DNA of 7,607 bases from CAZBPZ01 sp964493955 (GTDB lineage Bacteria > Chloroflexota > Dehalococcoidia > Dehalococcoidales > Fen-1064): positions 1 to 7,607 of the forward strand of contig CAZBPZ010000074.1 of NCBI GenBank assembly GCA_964493955.1, written 5' to 3'. The notes below the pieces were generated by a model. The model saw only the letters and a program-made list of their open reading frames with translations, made no database searches and was not told where the DNA came from. The first letter of the stretch is position 1. Every line of letters starts with the position of its first letter. Positions 5,857-7,607 of this stretch are shown here, one piece after another. Position numbers and translations under genes: made by a program.

Positions 5857-5874
5857 AGGTACCTCACCTATACT
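5846..5874 (+). promoter_or_regulatory. Sigma70-type promoter for nurA
   Basis: The -35 box TTGAGT (5846-5851) and -10 box TATACT (5869-5874) are separated by exactly 17 bp. The match is 4/6 and 5/6. Transcription would start near 5881, about 14 nt before the nurA ATG and next to its ribosome-binding site. It lies about 45 bp from the oppositely directed LysE promoter, so a protein bound in this gap could affect both genes. Confidence 0.65.
5856..5865. promoter_or_regulatory. 10-bp palindrome inside the nurA promoter spacer (possible operator)
   Basis: GAGGTACCTC is a perfect palindrome sitting between the -35 and -10 boxes of the nurA promoter. A dimeric repressor bound there would block RNA polymerase. 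No regulator gene of known specificity is adjacent; the CRP-like gene downstream is a possibility, but this is not a CRP/FNR consensus site. Function is inferred from position and symmetry only. Confidence 0.35.
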
Positions 5875-5894
5875 TGGGGAAAGGTGGTACCGGG

Positions 5895-7088
5895 ATGGCA
5901 CTGGACCTCTCAAAGATAGCCAGCCAGGTCAGCGGTATGGCTGCCCGCCTGCGGGAGCGCAACCATGACTGGCAGCGGCGTGTCAAGGACGCCCTGGAAG
6001 CCCTCGGGGCGCAGGCCGGCCAGGCCGACCGTCTCCGCCGCAAGGTGGCCGCCAGCCGGACCACCTGGCTGGTGGCCGAACCGCTGGAGGACCCGGCCGA
6101 GAGCTTCCCCGCCCCACCAACCCCCGCCGACTTCACCGTGGCCGGCGTTGACGGCTCCCACGTGGACGTTGACCGGCACCGCTCCACCCGCTGCTACGTC
6201 ATCAACCTCGGCTCGGCGCGGCTGCGCTACGGTTGCCAGGCGGCCGCCGAGCTGGAAAGCACTCCCCGGCTCTACGCTGACGACGAAGAGCTGGTGATAG
6301 CCGACCCTTCCCAGCCCGGCCGGGAGCAGCCGGTGGAAGGGGCGCTGCTGGGCATCAGGCGCAGCGTGGAGGAATGCCGCCGGCTGGTGGAACTGGCCGG
6401 GGGCCTGCCTCCCGATGAGCCAGCCCTGCTGCTGATGGACGGCTCGCTCATCATGTGGAGCCTGGAACCCTACCCCGACTACGTGGGCGAGGCCCTGCTG
6501 GAGCACGGCTACCTGGCCTGCCTGGAGGAGCTGAAGAAGGCGGCGGCGGACCGGCCGCTCGCCCTGGCCAGCTACATCAGCTACCCCCGCAGCACCGACG
6601 TGGTCAATGCCCTCCGGGTGGCCGTCTGCCCCCGCGAGGTGGTGGACAGCGACCGGTGCCGGGACTGTACCACCCGCGAGTGCGACGGCCTCAAGGGGGT
6701 GCGCGACCGTGACATCTTCGCCAGCTGGCTGCAACCGGGGCAGCGCTCCGCCCTCTTTCTCAGCTCGTCGCGGATACTGGAGCGCTACGGCCCGCACCGG
6801 GTCTGTTTCTTCTACCTGATGAGCGGCGATGAGATGGCCCGGGTGGAGGTGCCGCAGTGGGTGACGGCCGACCGCTCCCGGCTTGACCTGGTGCACGCCC
6901 TGGTGCTGGACCAGTGCCGCCGGGGCCAGGGCTACCCGGTAGCCCTGAGCGAGGCCCACGAGCTGGCCGTCATCCGCGCGGCGGACGTTGATAACTTCTG
7001 GCGGCTGGTCGAGGCCTCGCTGGTGGAAGAGCACCTGCCCGTCTCCGGCTCGGCCAAGAGCCGCAGCAAGCGCACCCGCTGGGTTTGA
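5895..7088 (+). CDS. nurA: NurA-family 5'-3' nuclease (DNA end-resection type)
   Basis: The 397-residue product matches the NurA domain. In archaea this nuclease works with the HerA translocase to resect double-strand breaks; bacterial members are less studied. Visible signatures are GVDGS (84-88, metal ligand Asp86), LLLMDGSLIMWSL (178-190, Asp182), SYISYPRSTDVVNAL (226-240) and the C-terminal YPVALSEAHELAVI (347-360, with Tyr347, Glu353 and His355). The N-terminal 60 residues look helical and the tail is basic (residues 387-397). Between the two halves is a Cys cluster: Cys245, Cys255, Cys258 and Cys263. I chose ATG 5895 over an in-frame TTG at 5874, because AAAGGTGG (5880-5887) lies 7 nt upstream of it and the TTG overlaps the -10 box. 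No herA gene is in the window. The gene has its own promoter and runs divergently from the LysE gene. Confidence 0.9.
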   Translation: MALDLSKIASQVSGMAARLRERNHDWQRRVKDALEALGAQAGQADRLRRKVAASRTTWLVAEPLEDPAESFPAPPTPADFTVAGVDGSHVDVDRHRSTRCYVINLGSARLRYGCQAAAELESTPRLYADDEELVIADPSQPGREQPVEGALLGIRRSVEECRRLVELAGGLPPDEPALLLMDGSLIMWSLEPYPDYVGEALLEHGYLACLEELKKAAADRPLALASYISYPRSTDVVNALRVAVCPREVVDSDRCRDCTTRECDGLKGVRDRDIFASWLQPGQRSALFLSSSRILERYGPHRVCFFYLMSGDEMARVEVPQWVTADRSRLDLVHALVLDQCRRGQGYPVALSEAHELAVIRAADVDNFWRLVEASLVEEHLPVSGSAKSRSKRTRWV

Positions 7089-7113
7089 CCGGCCCGACCG
7101 GCGGCGATAGAAT
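7085..7113 (+). promoter_or_regulatory. Sigma70-type promoter for the CRP-like gene
   Basis: The -35 box TTGACC (7085-7090) and -10 box TAGAAT (7108-7113) have a 17-bp spacer, matching consensus at 5/6 positions each. The -35 box overlaps the nurA stop codon (7086-7088). Transcription would start near 7120, about 27 nt before the ATG, so the downstream gene can be expressed independently of nurA, although read-through from nurA is also possible. Confidence 0.65.
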
Positions 7114-7146
7114 AGCCCCACCGCTCCACGCTCCGAGGAGGCGGAC

Positions 7147-7607
7147 ATGACGGGCAAGAACGTGATACGGGACCTGCGCACCTGTGAGCTTTTCCACACC
7201 CTCAGCGACGCCGAAATGCAGTCCCTGGCGGGGCTGCTGGCCGAGGGCGTGCAGGTGGAGTCCTACGCCGCCGGTGACCACGTGTTCGACCAGGGAGAGC
7301 TCAGCTCCAAGCTGTTCGTGATTGCCTCCGGCCAGGTGGTGCTGCAGCGCACCGTCAACATGGGCGGCAAGACCGGCACCCTGCCCCTCGGCATCCTGGG
7401 CCGGGGCCGGGCGATGGGGTGGTCGGCCCTGCTGTACGGGCCGCGCTACTGCACTGCCTCGGCCATCTGCCAGAAGCCAAGCGAGATAGTGGCCATCGAG
7501 GGGGCACGGCTGCGCGAGGTGCTGGAGCAGCGCCCCCGCATGGGCTTCAAGGTGATGGACCGCCTCGCCTCGATGCTGGGGGAGCGCCTCAAGGCGGCCT
7601 ACAGCAC
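7147..7607 (+). CDS. Cyclic-nucleotide-binding-domain (CRP-like) protein, 3' end cut by the window
   Basis: The frame is open from ATG 7147 to the window edge (153 complete codons, no stop). It has a strong ribosome-binding site, AGGAGG (7136-7141), at 5-nt spacing. The start LRTCELFHTLSDAEMQSLAG (10-29), then GDHVFDQGELSSKLFVIASG (43-62) and a segment ending in GPRYCTASA, are typical of the CRP/FNR effector beta-barrel. In the phosphate-binding cassette the region reads MGWSALLYGPR (90-100): the Glu that binds the cAMP ribose is Trp92, while Arg100 remains. Binding of cAMP is therefore doubtful. A long helix begins near 128-153. Whether a DNA-binding helix-turn-helix follows lies outside the window, so it could be a transcription regulator or a stand-alone sensor domain. 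No link to nurA is shown other than adjacency. Confidence 0.88.
   Translation, partial: MTGKNVIRDLRTCELFHTLSDAEMQSLAGLLAEGVQVESYAAGDHVFDQGELSSKLFVIASGQVVLQRTVNMGGKTGTLPLGILGRGRAMGWSALLYGPRYCTASAICQKPSEIVAIEGARLREVLEQRPRMGFKVMDRLASMLGERLKAAYS

Noticed and set aside
5784..5867. N-terminal extension of the LysE-family protein
   Set aside because: The extra residues are not hydrophobic or family-like and lie over the two divergent promoters.
5874..5894. TTG start for nurA
   Set aside because: It overlaps the -10 box and its N-terminus would lie upstream of the ribosome-binding site that serves ATG 5895.
5910..7199. Minus-strand open frame (429 codons) opposite nurA
   Set aside because: It is antisense to a NurA gene with clear motifs, and it also covers the promoter and start of the next gene. 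No recognisable domain.

Overview
The window is a GC-rich bacterial chromosome segment with compact, ordinary gene content. There are no insertion sequences, phage genes, CRISPR arrays, tRNA genes or rRNA genes that I can recognise. The gene set is an HD-domain tRNA nucleotidyltransferase, SecD and SecF as separate short proteins, a bacterial NurA nuclease and a CRP-like domain with a Gly-Trp-Ser motif. Together with the high GC, this would fit Chloroflexota, perhaps a Dehalococcoidia-like lineage. That is a guess from gene content and not a measured placement.

Layout. Bases 1-351 carry no convincing gene. They hold a hairpin (56-73), a weak terminator-like hairpin (137-169), a good sigma70-type promoter (175-204), and a leader of about 140 nt with an imperfect 24-bp direct repeat that could form two mutually exclusive hairpins. 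Bases 352-5170 are a tight plus-strand operon: cca (tRNA CCA-end synthesis or repair), secD and secF (membrane motor subunits of the Sec translocon), and a cation diffusion facilitator. The first two junctions overlap by 4 and 8 bp, and the last gap is 7 nt. A LysE-type exporter lies on the minus strand (5163-5783), and its 3' end overlaps the transporter gene by 8 bp. A 111-bp divergent intergenic region (5784-5894) carries a promoter for each side. It is followed by nurA (5895-7088) and then by a CRP-like cyclic-nucleotide-binding-domain gene with its own promoter, which runs off the right edge.

How the genes relate. cca, secD and secF are housekeeping genes that are probably co-transcribed and translationally coupled. 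The metal transporter is a passenger or a membrane-homeostasis partner. LysE, NurA and the CRP-like protein each appear to have a separate promoter. No HerA helicase gene is present to accompany NurA.

The most notable observation is in SecF. The membrane aspartate equivalent to E. coli SecF Asp213 (proton pathway) is asparagine (Asn199), while the partner arginine (Arg233, equivalent to Arg247) and the SecD aspartate (Asp371) are kept. Other points worth checking are a Cys cluster in NurA, an Asn in the metal site and a Cys-rich tail in the CDF transporter, the tandem 11-bp repeat plus palindrome in the nurA promoter, and a nearly leaderless promoter for the LysE gene.
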